From: Selaginella moellendorffii
Taxonomy: Eukaryota > Streptophyta > Lycopodiopsida > Selaginellales > Selaginellaceae
Length of the DNA: 64,000 nucleotides
Direction: 5' to 3'
Assembly (NCBI RefSeq): GCF_000143415.4
Contig: NW_003314308.1
Span: forward strand, 1,399,350 to 1,463,349
Shown: positions 1-14,560 of the stretch, in pieces
Numbering within the stretch: position 1 is the stretch's first letter
Layout of the letters: each line of letters begins with the position of its first letter
Position numbers and translations under genes: made by a program
The notes under the pieces: generated by a model
Seen by the model: the letters and a program-made list of their open reading frames with translations, nothing else
Told to the model about the DNA's origin: nothing
The model's database searches: none

Positions 1-3000
1 AAATGCCGAAGCTAGAGACGACCACTGCGTGTCCATCGACGTCTCCTGGATTACGACCGAGCTCTCGACGATCTTTCCCAGGAACGCGTGCATGGGATAG
101 TTCAACTGGGCTCCAACTCGGTGGGATAAGAGCGAGGGAACCGAGAGCTTCTGGTGGAAAGATGCCGAGCTCGTCACATTCTCTTCGAGAAGCAACTGGA
201 AGACGATGTTGAGCGGCCTGTTGTCCATGACTCCCTGCCCGAGGCCTCGACCATCGTCTTGAGTGAGCCGTCTATCCAGCATCACTTCCAGCCAGCCGGT
301 CTGTAAGCTGGCAACTCCGAGAGCCTGGCGGCTATGGACCGAGAAGCGCTTGCCCCGAGAGTCCTGGACGAAGGCCAGCGACGGCATTGGATAGTAGTTC
401 CCTTGCAGCGGGATCTTGTCGTAAGTTTCTCGCCTGATGGTCTGGAAGCCGTTCAAGTCCGAGTGGAAAACTCTGCCACTGTCGATGCCGGTCTTGAAGC
501 GCGCTATGATCTCCTTGTTGTTGAAGCGGTGATCTAGAAGAGCTACGTGATAGTTAATCTCCACGCTCAAGGCCTGGACGGATTTTCTTCCCGTGGCTCC
601 GCTGTGATAAAGTCTGGCACTTCTCGAGAGCTCGCCGCCTCCAATGCTGGTCTTCAAGACCACATGAACTTCTTGCATCGCTCGGCCTTCTGTGACGAGC
701 ACCAGGCCTCCAGCTTGTACAAGAGACTTTGCTTCGCCGTCGGGCAAGAAGAGATAAGCACCGCTCCCGGCGCTCGAGTAGTAAGCAACGTCCTCCTCGA
801 CAGCAACCAAGGTTGACGGAGAGGCCGCCTTGGAGATCTGGATCGAGCGTAACATCCCGGTGGTGGAATCGAATCCCAGCGTCTGGAAGCCGTTGGTGAT
901 CTCGAGGGTCTCCACAGTCTCGAGCGAGCAGGAGTAGCCGTTGGGACAAGAGAACTTGTCGTCCGAGTTGAAAACTCTGATCCGGGCAGGCACTGCTCGC
1001 TTGCACGACGAACCATCTGCGACGCCTTCGGCCGAGCTGACGAAGAAAGTTGCGAGTCCCAAGGCAGGAACAAGAGCAGTCCAGTGCAAGCGATGCCTTC
1101 CGGTCGACAAGTTCGATCCTGTTTCATCCCATTCCGGAGAAATTTGGCTGTCAACCGAGGCCCAGCTTGGGCCGAACACACACACTGCCGGATCGTCGAC
1201 CACCACCATCACCACATGCTCCACCGCTTCCTCGAGAGGATTGAAGAAGACCACTCGACGAGCTTGGCCGCTCGCGAGTCTGACGGATTTCTTCACCGCT
1301 AGCATGTTAAACTTGGAGCGAGATTCCTCCGGCTCGTACCACTGCCGGAAGTTCTCGCTCTTGCACTGCTGCTGGAGAAGTAGCGCTTCGACACTGGCAG
1401 CCATGAAGGCCTGGAGCTCCACCAGCGACGTGTGCATCCGCGTTCCATAATCTTCCACAACGTGATCCCTCGCGGTGCCCGTGACTCCGTCGTGGTGCTG
1501 AAAGAGCGCGAGGTTCTGGCTAGCGGAGACGATGGCGTTGCTGTACGACGCTGGAAACGAGGAGGTGTCCTTCGGCCGGCACTTCGCGTGAGTGAAAACG
1601 TACAGAATGTTGGCAGCTCGGAGTGTGTGCTCGAGGACACGATCCACGGCCTTGTAAAACGGTCTTGATACGTAATAGCCACTCCAGTAGTCGTGCATTC
1701 TATCAGCATACGTGAAGAAGTCCCCAGAGAGCGAAGGGAAGCCCGGAACTTCGTCTTCGTTGGCCCTCGAGCTCGACTTTGTGCTTCTGGCAACCTCGTC
1801 TCGGAGCGTAGAGAAGTAATCCTCCAGAGTTCCAAACTGGACGCTAGCCTTGAGCTCCGGGTGAGCGCTGATATAGTCGAAGATGACCTGGTAGTTCGTG
1901 AACTGGAGCTCGGCCTCCTGCGGGGTCACGTACCGGAAGTCGTCACCCAGCGGCACCAGCAAAGTGTTGCTTCGATACAGCGTCGACTTCTTCCTGTACT
2001 GATCGAGCAGCAGCATCGCTCGCTCCCTCACGTTTCCTTCGTTGATCTCTTCCGGATTGTATCCCCAGGGACACCGCTGTGCCTGTCCAACTCTCACAAG
2101 CCTCCAGTAGTCGAACTGGCAGCACACAGCCGGCTCCGGGCCGCAGGTGTGAGGAATGTCGTAAGAATAGAACGGCATCATGTGGCAAAAGATGGCGGTG
2201 GAGTTTGCGGAATCCCAGCCTTGTCTCCACATGAACTCGAGGCTTTGCCGCTGAGCGAGCTCCTTCTTTACCTCGTAGTGTGTTCGCTGGATAAGCATGT
2301 TGGCGAATCCCATTCTCCGCAAGAGATACGCCATGGTGGCCGAGTGACCGAATGGATCAATCGCCCAAGCGTTCCTTGGAGTGACCCCGATGGTATCACG
2401 AAGCCAGAGGTTCCCTGCGGTTATCTGGAAGCCATGACCGAGGTTACTACCGAGTGCCAAAAGTTTGGATGCTTGCTTGTACGTACCTGTTCGATGATCG
2501 CGAAATGGTGTGAGTTCGCCTGGAGAGCAAGTTCTTACAAGTTCTTAGATGATTTACGTTCTTAGTTCTTAGCTCTCGTACCTCGTCGTTCATCACCCAG
2601 CCTCCTCCCACAACTTCGAGCTGTCCACTCTTGACTAGGCGGATGAAATCCTGCTTCTCCGAGTCCGAGGCGTCTTGCCACCAGCGATGGAGGTAGGACA
2701 TCTCCTCCCAGATGAACTTACGTCGAGGATCCTGAGCACGAGAGGAGACGATCAGGGAAGTTTTTCTAAAACTAAAAGTTTGATGCTCAAAGTTTGTCTA
2801 GGTAGAACTAAAAGTGTGAAGCTCGAGTACCTTGCGAAGAGCTCCAACCACAGTCGAAAGTATGTGTTTCGTGCGCTCCTGGTAGTACTCCTCCACCGTG
2901 CGAAGCCACCCTGGATCGTTGTGAGAGTGAGGCACCACAAACACCTTGAGCTTCTCGCGATTCCACTCGTCACCGCGGTACTTCACTGCCCATCCCTGCG

Positions 3001-3322
3001 TCCACGCGCCACCGTCCTTGTTCTCGAAGGCTATGGCGTCGTAGAGCTCCTTGGTGCTTATGTCCATCACCGCTTCCAATTGCACCCTCGAGGGACTGAG
3101 ATCGCGGGCGCCGCGGCGAATCATCGGCATTCCCGGCATCGAGACGATTGGGTCGGCGCTCCAGCTGTAGATCGCCATACCTACAACCAGGAGCAGCAGC
3201 GCGAGCACGATCCCTCCACGAACCCCGCAATCCAAAATCTCGTAGACGAGCCTGTGCCGCCTCTGGATCACTCTCACCTTGCGGCGGCCGCTGCTCGATC
3301 CCGAGGAGGACGATGCCGCCAT
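1..3322 (-). CDS. GMII: Golgi alpha-mannosidase II (GH38), 3' end cut by window
   Basis: The product trims mannoses from GlcNAcMan5GlcNAc2 in the medial Golgi, a step towards complex N-glycans. Four exons are visible: 2831-3322, 2582-2731, a 33-nt exon near 2492-2524, and 2424 down to base 1. The start at 3322 gives a basic cytoplasmic tail and one membrane segment (about residues 37-52), as in a type II Golgi enzyme. Family GH38 motifs are present: HSHNDPGW (residues 132-139, zinc ligands), AIDPFGHS holding the nucleophile Asp, and QHHDGVTGT with the other zinc His. About 1,030 residues lie in the window and the family is about 1,170 long, so the last 120 or so are outside. It shares a 335-bp divergent upstream region with the kinase gene. 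An in-frame GTG at 3352 was rejected as start because the ATG at 3322 fits better. Confidence 0.93.
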
Positions 3323-3657
3323 CGCGCCGGCGAGGGTGGACGAACTATCCACTTCTCTTCTCGCTCGCTTTTAGAACATCCTCTATAGTAAAATAAACAA
3401 AACAATGTAGGACACGCGGCCGTACGCCGTGCATCCGGGAGGGGTACGGAAAGGGGAATGGTTGGCTATGGTGGGTGACTGCGCAAGAACGAGGGTTTGA
3501 TAGGGGAGGCGCTGTGGCCGCGGCGCTAGGGTGCGCGTATTGGGAACGCCGCGATGGCGATGGCGTAGCAGCAGCGCAGCAGCAGCGGCGCGGAATCATG
3601 CTTGTAAGGCGCTAGGGAGATCTCCTGTGGCCAGATTCTCCCCCAATCCAGTGAGCC
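3323..3657. promoter_or_regulatory. Divergent intergenic region, GMII / casein kinase
   Basis: This 335-bp spacer separates two divergent start codons, so it must hold both promoters and both leaders. I see no clear TATA box. The kinase side carries repeated GCAGC/GGCG triplets, which look like a leader. Confidence 0.4.
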
Positions 3658-5811
<2,154 letters not shown>

Positions 5812-6028
5812 CATCGAGTAAGTTTTCCCCCCGCCACCTTGTTTCATTTCCTCCATGGCTTTGGCTTTCTCACGCGAGACAAAAGCAAGCTTCCGCCGCC
5901 GCTGCTGCTACCGTCGTGATTCTTTCATTAACAGGAGTCCATGCTTACGTACGTAATGTGACTCGTCTCATCGGGAAGCTTGAGCTCTTGTCTCGACGCG
6001 TTCACTTTGTTCCGGGATTAACTTATCA

Positions 6029-6890
6029 GTGGTTTTGCGAAAGAGAGATGGATCATCGCAGCGCCGAGAGGGAGCGCGTCAAACTTCGTGCTGTGGCCAT
6101 CGGAGCACCGTCCGGGACGCCAGTTGCAAGGGATGGAGGAGGAGGAGGGCAGCGTTCGAGCTCCTCATTTCTCGCGGTGCCTGGGAAGCGCGGTGGGATT
6201 CCGGACGAGGTGTGGAGACCCGGTAGTGATCGTCTTCGTGGCCCGCAAAGTCCATGCGAAATGGTTGTCGCAGGATCAAGGTCCTCTCGATCGTTTGGAT
6301 CGATCCTCGCTCGCATTCTTGCTTGCTCGTCTAGGATCAATCCTTCTTCCAGGATTGATGCTTATGGTGCGATGATGTGGTAAGCGTATGGAACGCTCAC
6401 TGCTCGAGTAAGATTGGAGAGGGTTTCTCACAAACCGGCACGTCGTGGACATGAGCTTGCCCAGCCAGAAGCTCTACCACCCGAGCTTGGGGCCGGGCTT
6501 TACCTCCGCTCGGTGGAGAGGGCCGCGTCCTTCGTGCCCGGGGATCAATCTACGCCAGCACCAGTAACGTAGTTCTTCTCTTGCGATCTAGAGGCATTCG
6601 TGAGAGCCGATCGTTCCATTCGTGGGCATCTTCGATTGGAGCCAGCTGAGCACCGAGAGCGGAGGCCATGGAGGTGAATCTCGAGATCGGCGTGGAGAGC
6701 TGGGGAGGACCTCCGGCGTCACGCACGGTCATGGCCTACATCCTCATCGTCGGCGATGGTAACATCCAGGAGCTCCCCTTCGACATCGATGGCGATATGT
6801 GCGACGAATGCCATGGGGACGATATGGGGCGGCACGGCCAACGGGCGGGGTGGATCTGCGGCGGCTGCTCGAGCTCCTCCACCTGAAGAT
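6029..6890 (+). pseudogene. Decayed NAL1-type trypsin-like protease homologue
   Basis: Segments in different plus frames match the plant NARROW LEAF 1 family in order. They are LRAVAIGAPSGTPVARDG with SSSSFLAVPG (about 6085-6180), DPVVIVFVARKVHAKWLS (about 6215-6272), GFLTNRHVV with QKLYHPSLG (about 6423-6495), LYLRSVERAASFVPG (about 6500-6545), a FVRAD remnant (about 6596), GRTSGVTHG then TVMAYILIVG (about 6690-6755), and FDIDGD (about 6780-6797). The frame changes several times without usable splice sites. About 100 residues are missing between the second and third blocks. The expected GDSGSL serine motif is replaced by GDMCDE. The His motif (TNRHV) survives. I read it as a dead copy lying between the kinase and TAF4. 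A badly spliced real gene is less likely. Confidence 0.72.
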
Positions 6891-6908
6891 CAGCGCTTCC
6901 CAAGGAAG

Positions 6909-6916
6909 AACCCTAA
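6909..6916 (+). promoter_or_regulatory. Telo-box upstream of TAF4
   Basis: AACCCTAA lies 43 nt before the TAF4 start codon. The same octamer recurs just upstream of four other starts in this window. Confidence 0.45.
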
Positions 6917-6958
6917 TTCTGTCTAAGAGTTTTGTATATTTAGGGCAAAGAAGGAGCT

Positions 6959-8862
6959 ATGGCTGCGATGGCGCAGCAAGCGGGAGGAGGTGATGGAGCC
7001 GGCACTGGTGGTGGCGGCGGTGGCGGCGGCGGTGGCGGTGCCGGGCCACGGAAGACGAGCGTCTCGTTCGGATCGCTCATGCCATTCCTCCAGACGCTTG
7101 TGGCGCCGGAGCAAAATCTCCAGCTCGTGGCGCTCTATGCGAAGATGAAGGTGTGTTCTTTCGCCGCTTTCTAGCTCCACTTGTCTTGATCGCCCTCCAC
7201 CACACCACAGGAGGAGAAGATCTCCCGCGAGGATTTCGTGAGGGGAGCTCGCGTCGTCGCGGGAGAGAAGGTGATTCTGGAAGCTCTCAGTCGGATGAAC
7301 TCGAGGGTATGGTGCACGAGAATTTCTACTCGATCGACCCGCGAATTTTTTCATTTTTGTGTCGCCAATGTAGCCTCCACAGGCGCTACACCCAGAACAA
7401 CCCCCAGCGCTTGGTGATGGATCATCACAGCAGCCACCATTTACTCCACCAGAACGAAAGCAGCTCGTGAGGAAAGCTTCTGATATGGCCATGACGTCGG
7501 GCGGACAAGCCAGGTTCCAAATTTGTTTTCTTCCCTCCTTTTGCTCGATCTCACGAGCTTTTGCAGTAAGAAACAAAAGGCTGATCCGGTCCAAAGCCTT
7601 GAGCAGATCAACGATGTAACTGCTGTTGGTGGCGTCAACTTGAAAGTAGAGTTTCTTTTCTTGCTCGCGTTTCGGTTTTCTTACTCTTTTGATTTCAGGA
7701 AGAAGAAGAGCGCTTGCTCACTGCTCCGAGAGAAGAAAGCCGGACTACACCTGAGATGCGAAGGAAGTTTATGGAGGAGGAAGGCCGATTTTTCTTGGAG
7801 AAAGGTCCACTACATACTAAAGTACAAGAAATTGGTATAAAGATTTTGGAGCCATATCGGTGATGCCATTGGTGCCTCTACTTGCAGCCGCGAAACATGG
7901 ACTCAAAAGCATCAGTGAGGACGTGGAGCGTTGCTTGTCGATGGTAAGCGTCCCCGTCGTGAAAATTGAGCTTATAGTTTGTGATCCAGAGTGCGGAGGA
8001 ATTGTTGTGGGGCTTTCTTCTCAAAACCATCAAAGTGTCCAAGCAGGTACCAGTTTTGCAAACTTCATTTTCAAGTCTCACTGCCCCGCTTCCAGAGATG
8101 CGACGTTGAAAAGGAACGGCACAGGGTTATGGCGACGCTAGATTTTCAGAAGCAAATCACGGCCATGAGGAAAGAGCAACGGGAATTTCGGCAAAGAAAG
8201 CAAGCCGAAGAAGCCGAGAGATTACGCAAGCTCAACGAGGTTAATGCATCACTCTTTTGAGTGATCCAAGCCCCAAGTTAACTTGTGTCGTGCAGGAGAA
8301 AGGACCACAAGCAACTGAAGAATCAACTCCAAAATCTCAAAAGGTGAGCACGCTCATGTATGCTTATTTATTTTTTCCTGATGCTTCCAGTGTGTGCCAG
8401 GCACAACAACAAAACGATGACAAGTTGAGAACCACGGCGGCAAACATTGCAGCTCGCAAGGCTGTGGGAGCCGACGACGTGCTCTCCAAGTGGATGCTAA
8501 TGGCCGAACAGAGACAGCAAAAGCAAGCAGCTGCTGGTAAGCTCTTGCAAGTTTGGAAAGCGGAAAAGAATACTTCGTGAGCTTGTAGATGGCTGGGGAA
8601 ACGCAGGAACACCAGTTGCCGGCAAGCAGCAGTTCGGTGGTAAGCTCGTTTCCGAGCGATGATGCGTTCCTGACAAACTTTCTTGATAGCTGCGACGCCT
8701 CGAGTGAATGCCCGGCGCTCTGCTCTACCTCAAGCCACCAGAGCTCGGTCGATCATACTCCGGGACCTGGTGGCCTGCCTGGAGAGGGAGCCGGGCATGT
8801 CGACGTCCCCTCTCCTGTACAGATTCTACGAGCGATTGTCGAGCGAGGAGGTGAATTACTAG
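6959..8862 (+). CDS. TAF4: TFIID subunit TAF4
   Basis: TAF4 is a histone-fold subunit of TFIID that pairs with TAF12 and helps polymerase II initiate in the nucleus. Exon 1 (from 6959) begins with a glycine run and enters an RST domain (SFGSLMPFLQTLVAPEQNLQ), finished in exon 2 (ISREDFVRGARVVAGE). Later exons give the conserved TAF4 C-terminal region in order: GPLHTKVQEI, AAKHGLKSISEDVERCLSM, LLWGFLLKTIKVSKQR, CDVEKERHRVMATLDFQKQI, a charged helix and AARKAVGADDVLSKWMLMAE. The last exon reads RDLVACLEREPGMSTSPLLY and stops at 8862. About 10 short introns separate the exons. The protein is near 420 residues, shorter than the 700-850 of many flowering-plant TAF4s, mainly because the N-terminal and linker parts are brief. 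Confidence 0.9.
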
Positions 8863-9738
8863 AGGAGCACACATTCTAACACTTGCGAGAGATCGAGAGC
8901 GTCATTTCTCTCCAGGAAAATGGGCCAAGCCTGCGTTTTTGCGGTGTTCGTGGCAGGCAAACAAGAGATCTTCAATGTTGACTTGAGGATAGGTCCCGGG
9001 ATCGATACCCGGCAAGAGAGGAATTTGGCCCGCCGCATGTCATGTCATGTCATAACAGACCTCGTAACGCCACCTAATCACACGAACGACCAAAAAAGAA
9101 AATCCCCCCAATTTATTTCTCGAAAACAAATAACCCCAAAATAGGCCCCCGGCGCCGCCGCCGTCCGATGCGGGCGGCGATCCGACGGCCCGGACCCCAG
9201 GCACCGCCATTCAATCTGGTTTGCGCAAAGAAAGAAAGAAGAAGAAAAGAAAAAACTCACGCCGAGAAACACACCACGCCGGTGGTGGTGTTTGTGTAGT
9301 ACCATATCATATCGTTAATGCCTGGCATTTGTTCCTTGTTGCGAGATCATCACATAAGCAAGAACATCCCAAAAAAAAAAGGAAAAAATTTACCAAGGGT
9401 ACGTTCTCCTCCTCCTCCTTGTTCTTCATCTTTGTTTAGCTCTCTCTCATTCTCAATCAATCAAGCATGCTTATAGCTCTAGCTCCAGCTCTTCCAGCTA
9501 CATTGGGCGAGCTCGGCTATGGTGCTGCCTGGTTTGCATTTGCATGCAGCATCATTTGCTAGGCTTGCATGTATCTTGCTCGCCGTCGCCTTGTCTCACC
9601 TAGACTGGAATTTTCGACTGTTCCAGGTGTTGGGCTGCTGAGTGTGGCGGCTGCCGGTCTTGGGTTGCCCTCTTTTCCGGGGGCAAGGCTCCCCCTTTCT
9701 TTATTCTTGTTGGTCTCCTCTTCTCGGGAAAAGAGAAG
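8863..9738. other. Intergenic region TAF4 / ARID-HMG
   Basis: This stretch of 876 bp has no convincing gene. It holds the TAF4 3' end, a GC-rich patch near 9145-9215, an A/G-rich tract at 9225-9265 and a pyrimidine-rich leader before the ARID-HMG start. A short inverted repeat (CCGGG/CCCGG around ATCGATA) sits near 8996-9014. Confidence 0.5.
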
Positions 9739-11650
9739 ATGCCCGATGATCACCAGAGCTCCGGGCTTGCTGACGCTGCCGCCACCACCGCCACCACCGC
9801 CGCCAGCGAACACCACCACTCGCCGCAAACTCCTCCTCCTCCTCCGCTCACTTCTCCATCGCCAGAGCACAGCAACAACAACAACGGTGGTCATGCACAA
9901 GCTCCCACAAGCTCGGAAGTCCACCACGCGCTCCTAGCCGCGGCCGCCGCCAGCGCCACCGCGCCGCCTCGCTCCTCGGAGATGCTCAATCTCCCCCGAG
10001 ACTTCCTGTCCCTCCGCCCGCAAGAGCCGCCACCCCTCTCACACTCGCGGCTTGTTCCAAAGTTCGAGACCAAAGACGCGCCTTTGATCACGGTACAAAT
10101 GGCGTCTCCTCCCCACAACTACAAATGCACCTCGATCACCACCACCACTAGCACGACTAGCACTGCCACTCCAGTCTTCTCGGCCGGTTACCCGCGAGCT
10201 CTAGCTTCTCACGAGGAGGTCTTGCGAGACAAGGAGCTCTTCCTCGACACGCTCCGGAGGCTCCACGGGAGCATGGGATTCAAGTCATTGACGTACGTAA
10301 GTAGACACTATGGTTGTCTCTCCCGCTCTCTTTTTGGTTTCTCTTTGGTTTCTCGATCGATCGATTGAACTCCTTTGACCGTTTGATGGATGGATGGGAA
10401 CTTTTTCTTCAGGATACCAACAATTGGAGGAACTCAGCTGGATTTGCACCTCTTGTACAGGGAAGTCACGGCCCGCGGAGGATTGCACCAGGTTGGTGGA
10501 GCGAAATTCTTGTTTCTTTGGCACAGGCACTCACTTCGCTCGTTGCTCGCAGGTGATCAAGGATAGGATCTGGAAGGAAATAAAAGCGGTGTTCCATTTC
10601 CCACCGACGACCACCAATGCGTCGTATGTTCTTCGGAAGTATTACTCGAGCCTTCTCCACCACTACGAGCAGGTCTACTTCTTCCGGAATCAGGGAGCTG
10701 TCGTATCTGCGCCCGGTTAGCTTTCTCTATCCGGAATTCATTCATTCCTTTTGCCTCGTTTTCTTCTTTTCTTTTCCTTCCTTTGACTGACTTGGAGTCA
10801 GGTCTTGTCTCTCCAGGCGATGCAGATGCTGCTGCTGATCCAGGTAGAAGAAAGGCAAAACAAAAACTTTACTCACAATACTTTGGTTGCTCTAAACAAA
10901 GTTATCTTTTTTTGTTCCTCGCAGGGAATGCCACCACGAACTGTATCGGTCAGACCGTGACAGGATCAATCGTTGGCAAGTTCGAGCATGGCTACCTCGT
11001 CAGTGTCACCGTCGGCAGCGAGGCGCTCAAAGGCGTCCTGTACAACGTCCCACCCGGCGAGTACGTGCCACAGTTCACGACCACGTCCAAGCTCCCGACT
11101 TCCAACGGAGCTCAGCTGTCCGAGTGCGTGAATGCTGATGGAGAGCTCCGGCGCAAGAGGAGGAGGAGGCTGGGATTGAGAAAAAAGGATCCCAACGCTC
11201 CAAAGCTCAACCGGAGTGCCTACAACTTCTTCTTTGCGGAGCAGAGAGCACGGATAAGGCTGTTGCAGCCCAACCGGGAGATCAGCAGGATGATTGGAGA
11301 TTCGTGGAGCAAACTAACTGACGAGCAGCGACTGGTAACAGCACAAAGTTCTCTTCTCTCTCGTTTTTTTTCTTGGTTTTCACATCAGTGACACCCTCTG
11401 GCAGCCTTACAAAGAGCGTGGACTCGTGGACAAGGAGCGGTATCGGAAAGAGATAAAGCAGTACCGGGAGAAGATGCGGGGATTGAAGGACGTGGACATG
11501 GAAGGCACGACTGAAGAAGCTCACGAGGAGGAGGACGTAAGCGATGATCCAGAGCAGGAGGTGGAGACGGAAGACAATGGCGTTCCGGCTGACGAAGAGC
11601 AGCGTGAGACTCTCGAGTTTAAGTCCATCCTCTCGGCTCAGGCCTCCTAA
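9739..11650 (+). CDS. ARID-HMG box DNA-binding protein
   Basis: Plants have a small family of nuclear proteins joining an ARID domain to one HMG box; they bind AT-rich DNA. Six exons: 9739-10292, 10413-10491, 10553-10718, a short one near 10802-10843, one from about 10925 to 11334, and about 11405-11650. The first about 170 residues are Pro/Thr/Asn/Ala-rich and low in complexity. The ARID domain spans LRDKELFLDTLRRLHGSMG, IPTIGGTQLDLHLLYREV, TARGGLHQ, then VIKDRIWKEIKAVFHFP and YVLRKYYSSLLHHYEQ. The HMG box starts DPNAPKLNRSAYNFFFAEQR and continues through SRMIGDSWSKLTDEQR. The C-terminus is acidic (DVSDDPEQEVETED). The splice between exons 1 and 2 restores SLTIPTIGG, which supports the model. 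Confidence 0.92.
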
Positions 11651-12198
11651 CTCTTTAGCTCGTCACTCACTCACTCACCTCTTTAGTGTTGATGATCATG
11701 TACATTGCCTCACATCTCTCACAATTGTTGTCTAACATGGATAGATCGATTCGCAGCTCCTTTTTCTACTTGCAGCGTAGTAAATCTTAATCTTTGGTGT
11801 ATGCCATGATCGTAAATCCAGAAGATCCGCCAGGAAGATGATGGGAAAAGAGGGGCGACGGGGACAAATTGTTTTCTTCTTCTTATTTCTGTGTCTAAAA
11901 AGCAGTGTTTTCTGGCAAGCCAGGACGATATCCGATGGTTTCCAAGCTTTACAGAGAAACAAACCATCCAACCCAGCAGATTTCTAGTCTCCATCTCATC
12001 AACCTTATCACCAAACTGAATCAAGTCTTGTTAGAGACGAACAAAACAAATCCATGGCCGGTGTGGGGAGCTGTTTTCCTGCAACACGGCACTGCCATCT
12101 TCGAGGGACCACGCCAATAATATCTCGGACTTTAAAATGTTTGAAGCTCGATCGCAATGTAGCTATAGTTGTGTTTGTATCAAGTCGAGTGAGGAAGC
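11651..12198. other. Intergenic region ARID-HMG / alcohol oxidase
   Basis: In this stretch of 548 bp I see no gene. It should hold the 3' end of the ARID-HMG transcript and the promoter of the oxidase. Short open frames on both strands lack family resemblance and good coding bias. Confidence 0.5.
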
Positions 12199-14560
12199 AT
12201 GGCGCCCCCAGCTGCGAGCCTCGATGGTCTGCCAACTTCCACGCTTGCTCATCCCTTGCTCCAAGGAGGCCGCCCTCCTTATGCCCACAAGTTCTCCAAG
12301 GCGCAACTGGAAGCACTCGAGGCCCTGTGCTCTACATTCGTTCCGCAGGTTTCGTCCCCCGATGGCAGCCACAGAGAGTTTTACGAGCTCTCTGGGGAGG
12401 CAGACGCAGAGATGGTGAGCAGGCCGAGCTAGAAAAGCAAAAAAGATGGCTTTGCTTGCGTTTGTTTGTAGGTGGCGGGGAGGATGACACAGTTTATCCA
12501 TCCCAAGCTTTTGAGGAGAGCCGAGGAGGTGCTGGGCATGCTCTCCACGCCCAAGTCCACTCCGCAGTACCCCTACGACAAGAAGTTCAGTGAGGTGCCG
12601 CTCGAGGAGCGAGAGAAACTTATGTACCAGTGGGCCAACAGCGACGACGACGATTCCCGTCTCAACTTCAAGATCTTCAAGACGTTCATCCTCAACACTG
12701 TCTATAGCAAGGTGCCATGGTTTAAAAAGACGCTCTCTATATCAAGACATTGTACCTCTTGGCTTGCAGGTGGATGCTAAGGGCTACAACCCGACCTGGG
12801 AAGCCATCGGCTATGCGGGACCGGATCCAAACTCCATGAAAGCAACGTTGCCTCCAAAGCCGTCAGCTCTCAAGTCCGCCGTCTTCGACGTCAGAGAGCA
12901 CCCCGACCTGCGAGGAGTCCTCAAGCACACGGGTTACACTCTACTGGATGACATATCTCACCTCAAGCCGGCGCTCCTGCCTTCCAACAAGCTCGAGGAC
13001 GGAGAGGACGTGATTGGCATCAAATGCGACGTGATCATTGTTGGAGCTGGCAGCGGAGGAAGCGTTCCAGCTCAGGTCCTGTCCACTGCCGGCCTCAAAG
13101 TTTTGCTGCTGGAAAAAGGCCGCTACTTTGCGAGAGAAGATCTGTCCCTGCTCGAGCAACCGACTTTCAGCGAGCTCTACGAAGAAGGCGGATTTCTGGC
13201 AACTGACGACGTTGCTTACTCGCTCATGTCCGCTGCGGTGGTGGGAGGCGGAACTTGCATCAACTGGGCGGCATCCTTCCAGACTCCGCCTCACGTCCGC
13301 CAGGAATGGGCCGAGGAGTGTGGACTTCCCATGTTTACCAGCGAAAAGTACCAGCAAGCTCTGGATCTCATCTGCAAGAAGATCGGTGTTCAGCCCAATG
13401 CAACAGTGGAAAGCTTCCAGAATGCAGTCCTGCGCAAGGGATGCGTGGAGCTTGGCCTCCACAGCGCAAATATACCGAGAAACGCGAGCCCGGAACACTA
13501 TTGCGGCTGCTGTAACATGGGATGCCGACGGGGTATGAAGCAAGCGACCACCGAGACTTGGCTGGTGGAAGCAGCGGCAGCGGGAGCGACCATCCTCACG
13601 GGAACAAAAGGCTTGCAAGTGCTATTCACGGACGGGACCAAGAAGGAGAAGAAAGCCATCGGTGTGTTGGCCACCACCTTGGGTGACCAGCCAAAGAAGT
13701 TGATCATCGAGGCCAAAGCGACCATCGTGTCCACCGGCTCTATCATGACACCACCGCTGCTCATCAGGAGTGGACTCACGAATCCAAACATTGGGAAACA
13801 CTTCCACATCCATCCGGTGCTGGGAGTGTGGGGATACTTCCCGGACGAGGAGAAGAACCCGGGAGCTAGCTTCGAAGGAGGGATCATGACGGCCTTTAGC
13901 GCGGTGAGCGCACGCTGGGACACAGTCGGCTATGGTCCGGTGCTCATGACACCGAGCTTCCACCCCGGACAGTACGCTTCGGTGGTAACTTGGAAATCTG
14001 GAGCTCAGCACAAGGAGGCAATGCGGAGGTTCAGACGAGTCTCTCAGGTGGTGCTCTTCACTCGTGACAAAGGAGCTGGGAGTATCGGAGTGGACAAGAA
14101 GACGGACGAGATCACGATCGAGTATACTCTAGATCCATACGACGAGGAGGTTTGCCTGGAGGGAGCGGAGAAAGGACTTCGCGTGCTCAAGGCAGCGGGG
14201 GCAGTGGAAGTCGGGACGCACCACCACGACGCTGAAAGCTTCACGTTTGGCAAGTCGACAAGCTGGAAAGAAGAGAAGAAGCGATTCGAGGAGTACCTTG
14301 CGAGCGTGAGAAGCAAAGGGCTCAAGCCCAACCGGCTGCCAATGGTATCGTATCACTTGCTGGGATCGTGCCGGATGGGATCCAGCCCCGAGAACTCGGT
14401 GATTGATGCCAAAGGCGAGACTTGGGATGCTGAAGGCCTCTTCCTCACGGACGCCAGCGTCTTTCCCACACCCACTGGTCTCAACCCCATGGTCACTATC
14501 CAGTCCATCGCCTACTGCACTGCACAGAACGTTGTGGAGCATGTCAAGTCGTCCAAGTGA
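12199..14560 (+). CDS. FAO: Long-chain fatty alcohol oxidase (GMC family)
   Basis: The enzyme oxidises long-chain fatty alcohols to aldehydes with FAD and makes H2O2, usually at microsomal or ER membranes. Three exons, 12199-12414, 12472-12711 and 12770-14560, give 748 residues, the usual plant FAO length (about 740). Exon 3 has the dinucleotide fold CDVIIVGAGSGGSVPAQVLS (about residue 235), the GMC signature region around VVGGGTCINWAASFQTP, a Cys-rich HYCGCCNMGCRRGMKQ, and the GMC C-terminal block FPTPTGLNPMVTIQSIAYCT with the preceding YHLLGSCRMG. All splice sites are GT-AG and keep frame. The N-terminal FSKAQLEALEALCSTFVPQV is typical of plant FAOs. No obvious defect is present. Confidence 0.94.

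Noticed and set aside
3322-3352. GTG at 3352 as an alternative GMII start
   Set aside because: Nuclear plant genes start with ATG, and the ATG at 3322 gives the standard cytoplasmic tail and anchor.
8985-9020. Possible tRNA T-arm (CCGGG-ATCGATA-CCCGG)
   Set aside because: No matching acceptor stem or D and anticodon arms are found on either strand at the right distance.
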